In this document: one piece after another, positions 28,523 through 39,102 of the stretch | How positions within the stretch are numbered: the stretch's first letter is position 1 | Layout of the letters: every line of letters starts with the position of its first letter | Source of the DNA: Candidatus Thiodiazotropha endolucinida | GTDB taxonomy: Bacteria; Pseudomonadota; Gammaproteobacteria; Chromatiales; Chromatiaceae | NCBI RefSeq assembly: GCF_001715975.1 | Contig: NZ_MARB01000013.1 | Coordinates: 1 to 64,000 of the forward strand | Reading direction: 5' to 3' | DNA: 64,000 bases | The notes under the pieces: generated by a model | The model's database searches: none | What the model was told of the DNA's origin: nothing | The model's input: the letters and a program-made list of their open reading frames with translations, nothing else | Translations under genes and position numbers: made by a program

Positions 28523-30007
28523 ATGATGACAAGTGTGCTGAAGAAACCGTTCATTCTCATCCTCCTCGCCAGCCTGGCTGCCATATCCAGTGCCCGTTCG
28601 CAGGAGGTTGAAACGATCCAGTTGCCAGAACTCGGGTCTCCGTCGGATCAATATTTGACACCCAGTGATGAAGCCCGTCTCGGAAGGGAGTTCATGCGCA
28701 GTGTGCGTAAAACGGGGAAAGTGCTGGATGATCCTCTGATAACTGAGTACATCCAGCAGTTGGGTGACAATTTACTCAAGCAGAGTGAGGCAGTTGGACA
28801 GAAATTCACTTTCTTCGTCATCGAAAAACCTGAAATCAACGCGTTTGCCGGCCCGGGTGGCTATATCGGCATCTACAGCGGCTTGATTCTGGCGACTCAG
28901 AGTGAGAGTGAATTGGCGTCTGTCATCGCCCATGAAATCGCCCATGTCACGCAGAAGCATCTGCTACGCGCCTTCGATGCCGCCAACCGTATGAGCGGCA
29001 AGACCGCAGCCCTTTTACTGGCCTCAATTCTTGTCGGCGTCGCCGGTTCTCCCGATGCCGGTCTTGCCATGGCAACAGGTGTCCAGGCCGGCGCCATTCA
29101 AGAACAAATAAACTTTACCCGCAGTAATGAAGAGGAGGCGGATACCGTCGGCATCCAGATCCTGGCAAAGTCCGATTTTGATCCCCGTGCCATGCCAATT
29201 TTCTTTGAGCGCCTGACCCACGCAAGCCGACTCTATGAATCCGGCATACCCGAAATACTTCGAACCCATCCGGTCACCAGCAATCGCATAGCCGATGCGC
29301 TGGGTCGGGCAGAAAAGTACAGCTACCGCCATTTCCCTGGCAATTTAAGCTATCACCTGACTCGTGAGGCTTTACGCGTCAGACAGTTCAAAGATCCAGG
29401 CAAGGCGGTCGAGCACTTCATCTCCGGTCTCAAAGAGGGACGTCATCTCAATCAGGAGGCCCATGAATACGGGTATGCACTTGCCCTCTCGAGTGATCGG
29501 AAATTTCAAAAGGCTGAAAAGATTATCGAGGATCTATTGCGAGAGAATCCTAGCCAGATTGAGTACATCCTGGCTGGCGCAAATATAGCGGGTAAAAGTG
29601 GTAATCATGAAAAAGGACTCAAGATCCTTGATACCTATTACAGCCTGATGCCGGAGAACTACCCGCTCGCAATTGCTTATATTCAAGCACTCACGACGGC
29701 TAAAAAACTGGGTAAAGCACGCGAAATCACTCAACAATCAATCACTTTGCGTAACAATGAACCCAGACTCTATCGCCTGCTCAGTAAAATCGAGGAACTG
29801 GACGACAACCAAGCGGAATCACACCGCATACTGGCTGAGGCGTTTGTTGCAGATGGCGAGCTGGCGGCGGCTGTCCAGCAACTGGAGATAGCCTTAAACA
29901 GCGCGAATAAATCGGATTTCTACCTTACATCACGCATTGAGTCCCGACTCAACAAGTTACGTGATCTACAAAAGGCACAGAATAAATCAGATAACAATAA
30001 AAAATGA
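28523..30007 (+). CDS. bepA: BepA-like periplasmic M48 metalloprotease with TPR repeats
   Basis: A 494-aa protein with a signal peptide (about residues 1-26), an M48 catalytic domain with HEIAHVTQKH (zinc ligands) and the third ligand region NEEEADTVG, and a C-terminal half of TPR repeats. This is the layout of E. coli BepA/YfgC, a protease and chaperone for outer-membrane LptD and BAM substrates. It is monocistronic as far as seen. Orthology to BepA rather than another M48-TPR protein is probable. Confidence 0.88.
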   Translation: MMTSVLKKPFILILLASLAAISSARSQEVETIQLPELGSPSDQYLTPSDEARLGREFMRSVRKTGKVLDDPLITEYIQQLGDNLLKQSEAVGQKFTFFVIEKPEINAFAGPGGYIGIYSGLILATQSESELASVIAHEIAHVTQKHLLRAFDAANRMSGKTAALLLASILVGVAGSPDAGLAMATGVQAGAIQEQINFTRSNEEEADTVGIQILAKSDFDPRAMPIFFERLTHASRLYESGIPEILRTHPVTSNRIADALGRAEKYSYRHFPGNLSYHLTREALRVRQFKDPGKAVEHFISGLKEGRHLNQEAHEYGYALALSSDRKFQKAEKIIEDLLRENPSQIEYILAGANIAGKSGNHEKGLKILDTYYSLMPENYPLAIAYIQALTTAKKLGKAREITQQSITLRNNEPRLYRLLSKIEELDDNQAESHRILAEAFVADGELAAAVQQLEIALNSANKSDFYLTSRIESRLNKLRDLQKAQNKSDNNKK

Positions 30008-30610
30008 CTGCGTGCTACCGGCATCCGATTCCCAGCCATCTATTCAGGTAAACCCCAATCAACCACGCATAAAACCCAACTCCAGTATGCAGATGACATG
30101 CCTTGAAAACCACAAATCACTAATATTTAGACATTTTTTACTTGATATCGTCGTTTGTTTAGGTATTCTTACGAGCTACCTGTTTAGGGTATGATGTGTA
30201 TCGGCAAACCCAGCATCTAAAGAACAACTATTGAATCGGTCTTGCCGTACAGTGAATTGCAATATGGATGTGTGAGTGCAGGCTGTCGCAACTTTTTTTG
30301 TTTTAATTGTTCTAAAGCGTTTGATGTCGCATGAAACATCGGATCGAGCACGTCGTGATTGCCTGGAGCAGCAAGGCGTTGTATATATCCGGTAGCCAAC
30401 TCTCAATGGCTTTGTCTGACACACGCATACAAGCAATGATGACGGCAGATAATGTGCACTCAACCCGGTGGTCATGGTGCAGCGGCTCATTTGTTGATGG
30501 GTGGATGGCATGGCGATGATTAGAATAACCGGGAAATGAAATTGACCAACCAAATCAGTTTCAAAAAATAAACTGTTAATCACTAAAATTTCTCAGTCTG
30601 GAGAGAATGA
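30008..30610. other. Intergenic region upstream of soxYZ (about 600 bp)
   Basis: No convincing gene; the frames on both strands lack family features and have poor codon pattern. TTGATA (30142) with TATTCT 16 nt later is a possible promoter but weak. GGAGAG (about 30600) is the ribosome site of soxY. Confidence 0.45.
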
Positions 30611-31087
30611 ATGAGCACTGAAATCAAACGCAGGATCTTCCTCAAAAGATCGCTTGCAGCAGGCACGGTAGGTGTTGCTGCTGCCGCAGGTTTACTGGCA
30701 CCTCAGCGGGTACTTGCGGCCTGGAACAAAGAAGCATTTGAAGCTAAAGAACTGCCTGCAGCATTGAATGCACTGTTGGGTAGCTCTGATATGGCAGATT
30801 CTGCCGACATTACCGTAAAGGCACCTGACATCGCTGAGAACGGCGCAGTGGTTCCCATCACTGTGGAGACCGGCATGGAAGGTGTGGAGTCGATCTCCAT
30901 TATCGCTTCGAATAACCCGGTACCATTGGTTGCGAACTTCGTAATGGGTACAGGCGCTACCGGTTTTGTATCCACCCGCATCAAGATGGGTAAGACCGGA
31001 GACGTTCTCGGCGTGGTTAAGGCCGGCGGCAAACTCCACAGCGCCAAAAAAGAAGTTAAAGTCACCATCGGTGGTTGTGGCGGTTAA
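30611..31087 (+). CDS. soxY: Thiosulfate-oxidation carrier protein SoxY
   Basis: A 158-aa periplasmic protein that carries sulfur intermediates on its C-terminal cysteine. The N-terminus is a Tat-type signal (RRIFLKRSLAAG, then an alanine-rich core cut near residue 36). The protein ends with VTIGGCGG, the mobile GGCGG arm that binds the substrate. It is followed 46 bp later by soxZ. No soxXA, soxB or soxCD is present in this window. In sulfur oxidisers with Dsr the SoxYZ sulfane sulfur is usually passed to storage, not oxidised by SoxCD. Confidence 0.95.
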   Translation: MSTEIKRRIFLKRSLAAGTVGVAAAAGLLAPQRVLAAWNKEAFEAKELPAALNALLGSSDMADSADITVKAPDIAENGAVVPITVETGMEGVESISIIASNNPVPLVANFVMGTGATGFVSTRIKMGKTGDVLGVVKAGGKLHSAKKEVKVTIGGCGG

Positions 31088-31133
31088 CCCCTCTCGGGTC
31101 GATCCCAGCTACTCAGTATACGAGGAATAGAAC

Positions 31134-31448
31134 ATGGCTAAATCGATAAAGATCCGCGCCAAAGAGAAAGGCGGTGTAACCACCGTAAAAGCCCTGATGA
31201 CCCATCCAATGGAGACAGGTGCACGCAAGGATAAAAAGACCGGTAAAAAGATACCTGCCCACTTCATCCAAGAAGTTGTCTGTAAACATAAGGGCAATAC
31301 CGTAATGACCGCTGAATGGAGCGGTGGCGTTTCCAAGAACCCCTACATTTCGTTTAAATTCTCCGGCGGTGCCAAAGGCGACGAAATCGAGCTATCCTGG
31401 AGCGATAACCAAGGCGGCAGCGACAGTCTGTCAAGCGCCATTAAATAA
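31134..31448 (+). CDS. soxZ: Thiosulfate-oxidation partner protein SoxZ
   Basis: A 104-aa cytoplasmic-fold protein without signal peptide that forms a heterodimer with SoxY and is exported with it. Family blocks are KIRAKEKGGVTTVKALMTHPMETGARKD and PAHFIQEVVCKHKGNTVMTAEWSGGVSKNPY. Length and motifs are normal. It ends before the bidirectional terminator at 31509. Confidence 0.95.
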   Translation: MAKSIKIRAKEKGGVTTVKALMTHPMETGARKDKKTGKKIPAHFIQEVVCKHKGNTVMTAEWSGGVSKNPYISFKFSGGAKGDEIELSWSDNQGGSDSLSSAIK

Positions 31449-31508
31449 GCATCATCGGCAAAAACCGTTGAGCGGTTGTCCACATCCGTTGTGGTAGCAA
31501 CCTAAATA

Positions 31509-31540
31509 GAAAAAAGGACGCCTCAGTGCGTCCTTTTTTC
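31509..31540. terminator. Bidirectional intrinsic terminator after soxZ
   Basis: GGACGC (31516-31521), a 6-nt loop and GCGTCC (31528-31533), flanked by an A-run before and a T-run after. It serves soxYZ on the plus strand and can serve the convergent coiled-coil gene ending at 31576. Confidence 0.88.
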
Positions 31541-31575
31541 TTATTTTTGTGATAGTGGTACAACCTACATTTTGT

Positions 31576-32665
31576 CTATTCCTTTTTTTTATTTGCGGCA
31601 TCCTCTTCCAACAACTTGGCCCACTCATCTTCCAATGATCCCGCTTCGGTTTCGTTTATATCAGGCATAGTCTCTTCTGCGCCGGGGATTTCTATATCAA
31701 TCTTCTCCAGATCATCGACCATGGATTCACCGGTTTCACTCTGTGTATCCGTATGCATCGAGTCTTCAATCATCTCATCGGCGATCTCCATCACCTCGTC
31801 GATGATCTCTGAAACCTCCTCATCCGCCTCTACGGCATCCTCATCCAAACTGGCTTTTTCTGTTGCATCGGTCGCTTCGGAAACCTGACCCTCCGAATCG
31901 GCATTCTCCTCAAGATAGGAGGAGTGCTCCAACTCTTCAGCACTCAAATCCGGAATATCCGGGCCGCTTGCAAGGTCTGAGACCATATCATCCACTGGCG
32001 CATCATCCATCATGGATTCGGCTATCGAAGGTTCCACCGATTCCTGCTCGACATCCTCCTGTATGGTCTCTGCCGCACCAACATCAACACGTTCACTATC
32101 TTCCGTCGCCTCAGTAGATGGAGGTGCTGCTGCTTGACCGGCATCAGCGCCACCCGCGAACATGGTTGAGTACTCATTCAACATCCTACCCATGGTATCC
32201 ATGGTCACGCGCAGCTCTTCAGACAATCGCTCGTTTTCTTCTTTAAGCTTGGTGATCTCTTCATTACTATCCGACGTCTGGGTTAAACTGGTCGCCGGCG
32301 CAGACACCTCGAGTCCCTGATAACCAAGCACAAGGTTTTCCACATCCACATCGATCTGTTGCAGATGCACCTGATCATCCTTCAGAAAGCCGTTTATGAC
32401 GTTTTGATAGAGCAACATTTCTGTCTGCATCATATTGTGCAGGGTTTGTTGCAATTCGGCCTCTTTATACTGATAGCGATCCTGCAATAGTACTTTCAAA
32501 CGCTGTTCGCGTTTTGCTTTGTCGGTTTTCACCCGCTCAGCCAAATGGGCTGCGGCTCTTCGTATCCGGCCTTTCCGCAACAGCGTGAACAAGACCAATA
32601 TGCCACTCAAAACCACCAAACCGATGAGTACTTCAGCGACAATCAGCGCGACCAGGGAACTGACT

Positions 32666-32673
<8 letters not shown>
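31576..32673 (-). CDS. Membrane-anchored coiled-coil protein with long acidic tail
   Basis: A 365-aa protein: one N-terminal membrane span ([24 protein letters not shown] region), a basic, helical stretch (about residues 27-150) with coiled-coil character ([18 protein letters not shown] near 137-155), then a long Glu/Asp/Ser-rich unstructured part ending [19 protein letters not shown]. It resembles no catalytic family. The ATG at 32673 has GGGAGAGG upstream and overlaps the stop of the VWA gene by 8 bp, so the two are translationally coupled. Confidence 0.75.
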
Positions 32674-34576
<1,903 letters not shown>

Positions 34577-34712
34577 TTCGAAGTCATCCCAGCCTTGTAT
34601 CAAGCGTCAATATTCAGACATATAGTCAAATCCCCTTATTCGCTTATCGGCTGGAGTGGGTAGCTCTTTAATTCCCAATCAGAATATTCGACCCGGTGGT
34701 ACAGGCAGAATC

Positions 34713-35600
34713 TCAACGGCTTCTGCGGTAGGGCGACTGCTTGCCGTCCAGTTGTATTTGGAAGCGTTTATAGGACCACTGGTATTGGGAGGGCAATTCA
34801 CGGATGATCGATTCGATACCCTGGTTCAACGCGCTCGCTGCCACCACCGGATCAGCTTCCCTGATTCTCTCATCCGCTGGCAGATAGTGAATGTGGTAGC
34901 CAGCACCGGCAGAAAGCCGCTCGGCATAGGCGAAAATCACTTTTGCGCCTGTCTTTCTGACTAATCGATTGGTCAGCAGCATGGTCAATGCCGGCACCCC
35001 AAAGAAAGGAGCAAACACAGCCCCTTTATCAGACCTGGGCTGTTGATCAGGCAGGATACAAGTAACGCCACCCCCCAGCAGTGTCTGATAAATCTGTTTT
35101 ACACCCGAGGTGTCTGTCGGCACCAGTTTCGCCCCGCTACGCTCCCTGGCCTGCCTGACTAAAGTTTCGTAGGCGCGGTTTCTGGGGGGACGATAGAGAG
35201 AAGTCACCTGTTCATGAGTCGGCAGCTCAAGTCCGATAATCTCCCAGCAACCCAGGTGTGGAAGAAGAACTACCAAACCCTGCCCTTCCTCTCTCACGAG
35301 CTGCTCTGAACCGCTGACCTGTTTGATCATACCCAATACACGCTCAGTGGGCGTGAACCAAATTGCAGCCATTTCCATCAGTGTGGCGCCCATTTGTCTG
35401 ATTGAGCGATCGCGCAGCTGACCCAACTCCCTATCGGACTTTTCGGGAAAACAGAGACGAAGATTGACCTCCGTTGAGCGTTTTTCCCGGTTCGGCAACC
35501 AGATATAAAAACGACCCAGGAGATGGCCGATTCGGTGCAGCCAGTTCAACGGCAGATAACCGGAAACTCGCCAGATCGGATATAGAGGGTGCTTTGACAT
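34713..35600 (-). CDS. LpxL/HtrB-type lysophospholipid acyltransferase
   Basis: A 295-aa membrane-associated acyltransferase of the lipid A biosynthesis family. It has the catalytic motif HLGCWE (His and Glu with four residues between, near residue 115), and the later LPDQQPRSDKGAVFAPFFGVPA block that is typical of the LpxL/LpxM group. It should transfer a secondary acyl chain to lipid A. The paralogue type (LpxL or LpxM) cannot be fixed from sequence alone. It is monocistronic. Confidence 0.85.
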   Translation of the reverse strand: MSKHPLYPIWRVSGYLPLNWLHRIGHLLGRFYIWLPNREKRSTEVNLRLCFPEKSDRELGQLRDRSIRQMGATLMEMAAIWFTPTERVLGMIKQVSGSEQLVREEGQGLVVLLPHLGCWEIIGLELPTHEQVTSLYRPPRNRAYETLVRQARERSGAKLVPTDTSGVKQIYQTLLGGGVTCILPDQQPRSDKGAVFAPFFGVPALTMLLTNRLVRKTGAKVIFAYAERLSAGAGYHIHYLPADERIREADPVVAASALNQGIESIIRELPSQYQWSYKRFQIQLDGKQSPYRRSR

Positions 35601-36026
35601 GATGGAGGATTGTACACAAAAGTGTTAACCAGCCTGAATATCTAAATTCTACATATCGAAAACTTATGGCTACTCACCGGAGCGAATCCCATCAGTGATC
35701 ATGGGAAAATATGATTATCCGCAAACAAACCCCAAATCAATTGATGTCGTGGTATGCGTTTAACAAGTCAATTGCAAATTTATACAGAAACCCTTAAAAA
35801 ACATCCTTGCCGGGAGGGTTTGTGTTTCTTCAATCATGGTGATAATTTTTTCATAGGATATTGACATGCAAGTACAGCCCGTCCTTAATCATGATTTTTA
35901 CCCATCCGTTTTGGCAAAGTGCTATTGATATTCGGAAATTCATATGGCTAAAGCGGATTGCTTTCATAGCCAAACCATCTACCATGTAGTGATATGAATA
36001 ATGAGTGAACCGATAGGATATTACTG
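35601..36026. other. Intergenic region between an acyltransferase gene and a rhodanese gene
   Basis: About 425 bp with no coding frame. It is the divergent promoter region; no distinct operator or RNA structure was seen. Confidence 0.4.
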
Positions 36027-36455
36027 ATGAGTGATTCTCGACTCCACAATCTCACACCACAACAAGCATGGCAGATGATGCAAGACGATCCGCGTACCGT
36101 TCTAGTGGACATCAGGTCCAGCATGGAGTTTCTCTTTGTGGGACATCCTAAAGGGGCTGTTCATGTACCCTGGATTGACGAACCGGAGTGGACGGTAAAC
36201 CCCCACTTTGTCACCGATATAAGAAAACTCCTGCTAGGCGGCAGTATCTGTACCATTGACGAGGGTTGTGCACCCGTGATCCTCATCTGCCGCAGCGGCA
36301 AACGCTCCCTTGAAGCGGGCAAGGTGCTGCTCGAAGGAGGATTTATGCGTGTGTTTCATATCGATGAGGGATTTGAAGGTGATCTGGATGACGATCATCA
36401 CCGCAGCACTCTGGGTGGTTGGCGATACCATGATTTACCCTGGGAACAGTGTTGA
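36027..36455 (+). CDS. Single-domain rhodanese (sulfurtransferase-like)
   Basis: A 142-aa rhodanese with the active-site loop CRSGKRS (catalytic Cys near residue 90) and the N-terminal VLVDIRSSMEFLFVGHPKGAVHVPW block. The six-residue loop of the C-x-S-G-K-R-S type is that of sulfurtransferases. In sulfur oxidisers small rhodaneses can feed sulfane sulfur towards TusA and DsrEFH. No partner gene is adjacent, so the role is inferred. Confidence 0.88.
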   Translation: MSDSRLHNLTPQQAWQMMQDDPRTVLVDIRSSMEFLFVGHPKGAVHVPWIDEPEWTVNPHFVTDIRKLLLGGSICTIDEGCAPVILICRSGKRSLEAGKVLLEGGFMRVFHIDEGFEGDLDDDHHRSTLGGWRYHDLPWEQC

Positions 36456-36571
36456 GTATCTTACATCCGCTTGATTACGGGGTACTTTGTTCAGCAGTGC
36501 AAGATTGCTTCATAGACATAGTCAGCTAAAATGCCAACCTATGTAGTCTCCTGCACTAGGGCCTGTTAACA

Positions 36572-37348
36572 CTAATCCTTTATACCGACGCCACGGGACA
36601 GCAATACCAGGCTGTACCCCGTCAATAGGACGATGAATCCCAGAATAATAATCATTGCCAACGATACATCGATATCCGTAACGCCAAGGATACCGAATCT
36701 AAATGTATTGACCATGTAGAGCACTGGATTGGCCAGTGATACCTGCTGCCATATTTCCGGAAGCAGCTCTATAGAGTAGAACACACCACCAAGATAGGTC
36801 AGTGGCGTCAAGACAAAGGTCGGCACGATAGATATATCGTCAAAACTCTTCGCATAAACCGCATTGATAAAGCCAGCCAGGGCAAACAGGATGGATGTAA
36901 GAACAAAAACCAATAGCGTCAAACCGTAACTGTTGATTGCCAGATCCGTAAACAACAGCGATATGATCGTAACCAGGATACCCACCATAGTGCCACGCGC
37001 CACACCACCAACCACGTATCCGCCCAACACCACCCAGTGGGGTACGGGAGCAATCAACAACTCTTCAATGTAGTGCTGTAACTTTGTACCAAAAAATGAT
37101 GAGACGACATTGGCATAAGAGTTCTGTATCACCGACATCAGGATAAGGCCAGGGACGATAAAATCGATATAGCGATAACCGTCCATCTCACCAATCCGCT
37201 CACCGATCAGCTTGCCAAAGATGATAAAGTAGAGGGTGGTGGTTATGGCAGGTGGCAGCAGTGTCTGTACCCAGATTCGCATAAAGCGCAGCACTTCCTT
37301 GGTCACAATCGTCTGAAATGCGATTCGGTAGACTCGCCAGGGGTTCAT
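36572..37348 (-). CDS. yadH: ABC-2 type exporter permease (YadH-like)
   Basis: A 258-aa membrane protein of the ABC-2 permease family with six hydrophobic segments. Family blocks are FKEVLRFMRIWVQTLLPPAITTTLYFIIFG and FTFVLTPLTYLGGVFYSIELLPEIWQ, typical of the YadH/NodJ group. The ATG at 37348 is chosen because the longer frame has no family residues before it. It is 55 bp downstream of its ATPase gene. The substrate is unknown. Confidence 0.88.
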   Translation of the reverse strand: MNPWRVYRIAFQTIVTKEVLRFMRIWVQTLLPPAITTTLYFIIFGKLIGERIGEMDGYRYIDFIVPGLILMSVIQNSYANVVSSFFGTKLQHYIEELLIAPVPHWVVLGGYVVGGVARGTMVGILVTIISLLFTDLAINSYGLTLLVFVLTSILFALAGFINAVYAKSFDDISIVPTFVLTPLTYLGGVFYSIELLPEIWQQVSLANPVLYMVNTFRFGILGVTDIDVSLAMIIILGFIVLLTGYSLVLLSRGVGIKD

Positions 37349-37403
37349 ACGGTGTCGTATCCCATATTGTTTGATGTTTTCAGAGGCCCGATACTGCCAC
37401 CGG

Positions 37404-38330
37404 TCACACCTGCTGTTGCTTGGAGCGGTCGACCAGGTCGACGAACATCTGTTCCAAACGGTTCTGTTTGTTGCGCATACTGACAACCTCGATACCCTGC
37501 TGCGTGAGCTGCCCGAACAACTGGTTCATGCTCTGTTCACGTATCACCTCCACCTCCAGGGTTTCACTATCAATCAAAGTTGCGCGATAGCCCGGCAGAT
37601 CGGGCAGCCTGTCGATGGGTGATGCGAGATTGAGCAGAAAAACCTCGATATGCAATTGACTCAGTAATCTCGACATACTGGTCTGTTCGACGATTCGTCC
37701 GTGATCGATAATAGCAATATTGCGGCACAGGCTCTCTGCCTCCTCCAGGTAGTGGGTCGTCAAAATAATGGTTGTCCCCTGCTGGTTGATATCACGCATA
37801 AAACGCCACATCGAACGACGAATTTCGATATCAACACCGGCTGTCGGCTCATCCAAGATCAACAGTCTCGGCTTGTGCACCAAGGCCCTGGCGATCATCA
37901 ATCGGCGTTTCATCCCTCCTGAGAGCCATCGAGACTGGGTGTTACGCTTTTCCCATAGACCCAATCTTTCCAATGACGCCTCGGCTCTCTGGTATGCCAA
38001 CTTGCGTGGAATCCCGTAATACCCCGCCTGATTGACCAGGATCTCCACCACCGGCTCCCACATATTGAAATTGAATTCCTGGGGTACCAGGCCGATCAGA
38101 TACTTGGCCCGATCCTTCTCCTTATCCAGATCATGGCCATAGATCACGACTTCACCGGCACTTTTGTTTATCAGGGAGGCGATGATACTGATAGCGGTGG
38201 ACTTACCGGCACCGTTCGGCCCCAACAGAGCAAAAAAATCTCCCTCATCAACCTTGAGATCGATTCCCTTGAGGGCCTCGAACCCATTGCGGTAGGTCTT
38301 GTGAAGTTTATTTATAACAAGGGCAGACAC
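37404..38330 (-). CDS. yadG: ABC transporter ATP-binding protein (YadG-like)
   Basis: A 308-aa ATPase: Walker A GPNGAGKS (about residues 37-44), Q-loop, signature SGGMKRRL (about 140), Walker B LLILDEPTAGVD (about 156) and the H-loop in TTHYLEEAE. The C-terminus has a short extra domain. It pairs with the permease just downstream as an exporter of the drug/lipid type. Confidence 0.93.
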   Translation of the reverse strand: MSALVINKLHKTYRNGFEALKGIDLKVDEGDFFALLGPNGAGKSTAISIIASLINKSAGEVVIYGHDLDKEKDRAKYLIGLVPQEFNFNMWEPVVEILVNQAGYYGIPRKLAYQRAEASLERLGLWEKRNTQSRWLSGGMKRRLMIARALVHKPRLLILDEPTAGVDIEIRRSMWRFMRDINQQGTTIILTTHYLEEAESLCRNIAIIDHGRIVEQTSMSRLLSQLHIEVFLLNLASPIDRLPDLPGYRATLIDSETLEVEVIREQSMNQLFGQLTQQGIEVVSMRNKQNRLEQMFVDLVDRSKQQQV

Positions 38331-38358
38331 AGTCTTTTTTATCAGGCGCCATCAGAGA

Positions 38359-39102
38359 CTAGTCAAGACGATTCTGTACATCCATCCACAATGCCTGGTA
38401 GGCACTGGCCGCAAAACAGTTGGGGGAGAACGCCTGTACAGGCATTCGATGAATTCCCATCCTCTCCACGTCGCTGGCATAGGGGATTTGTGCCTTCAGC
38501 AGTTCACCTTGAGCATCCGGGAAGTTCTCCATAATATCCAGATGCATCCGCTTACGCCGGTCCACCATGGAAAAGAACGGCATTAACTTCAATCCGGTGA
38601 TACGGTGACCTTGTAAAAAATCGAGGAGCTGATCGTAAGTGCGCATTGAGAGCGTGGTCGGTATCAACGGTAACAGCAGTCCCTCTGCGGCGCGGAAAAT
38701 ATTCTCCGAAACAAGAGAAATACTCGGCGGACAGTCAAGAAAGACGTAGTCATAGGTCTTCGAAAGCGGGCGTATCAGCTTCAATAACTGCTTGGTGGGT
38801 TTCTTCGCGTCCTCCAGTCGCAGATCCATATTGCGATAGGAGAAATCCGCAGGCAGCATATCGAGATTGTCGAAATCTGTCGCCTTGACCACATCGTCCA
38901 GATCGAGCTTGCCCTTAACAAGCCTTTTACCGCCCTTAACCTTCGGTTGTATACGAAAATAGAAGGTTGCGGCCGCCTGGGGGTCCAAGTCCCAAATCAG
39001 TGTACGGTAACCCTGCCTTGCGGCAAGGTAGGAGAGATTGACGGCTGTCGCTGTTTTTCCGACTCCACCCTTAATGTTATAGACCCCGATGATATGCATC
39101 AT
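38359..39102 (-). CDS. ParA/MinD-type ATPase coupled to the CHAD gene
   Basis: A 247-aa ParA-like ATPase with the deviant Walker A KGGVGKT (residues 11-17), the LIWDLDPQAAAT block (about 34-45) and YVFLDCPPSISL. Such ATPases partition chromosomes, plasmids or protein cargo such as carboxysomes and chemotaxis arrays. There is no ParB gene beside it; the partner is the CHAD-domain gene, whose stop overlaps the ParA start in ATGA. This suggests that its cargo is the CHAD protein or the polyphosphate it binds. Confidence 0.88.
   Translation of the reverse strand: MMHIIGVYNIKGGVGKTATAVNLSYLAARQGYRTLIWDLDPQAAATFYFRIQPKVKGGKRLVKGKLDLDDVVKATDFDNLDMLPADFSYRNMDLRLEDAKKPTKQLLKLIRPLSKTYDYVFLDCPPSISLVSENIFRAAEGLLLPLIPTTLSMRTYDQLLDFLQGHRITGLKLMPFFSMVDRRKRMHLDIMENFPDAQGELLKAQIPYASDVERMGIHRMPVQAFSPNCFAASAYQALWMDVQNRLD

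Noticed and set aside
30176-30583. 135-codon frame on the minus strand upstream of soxY
   Set aside because: The product is rich in Cys, Thr and His with no hydrophobic or helical pattern and no family match; it covers the promoter region of soxY.
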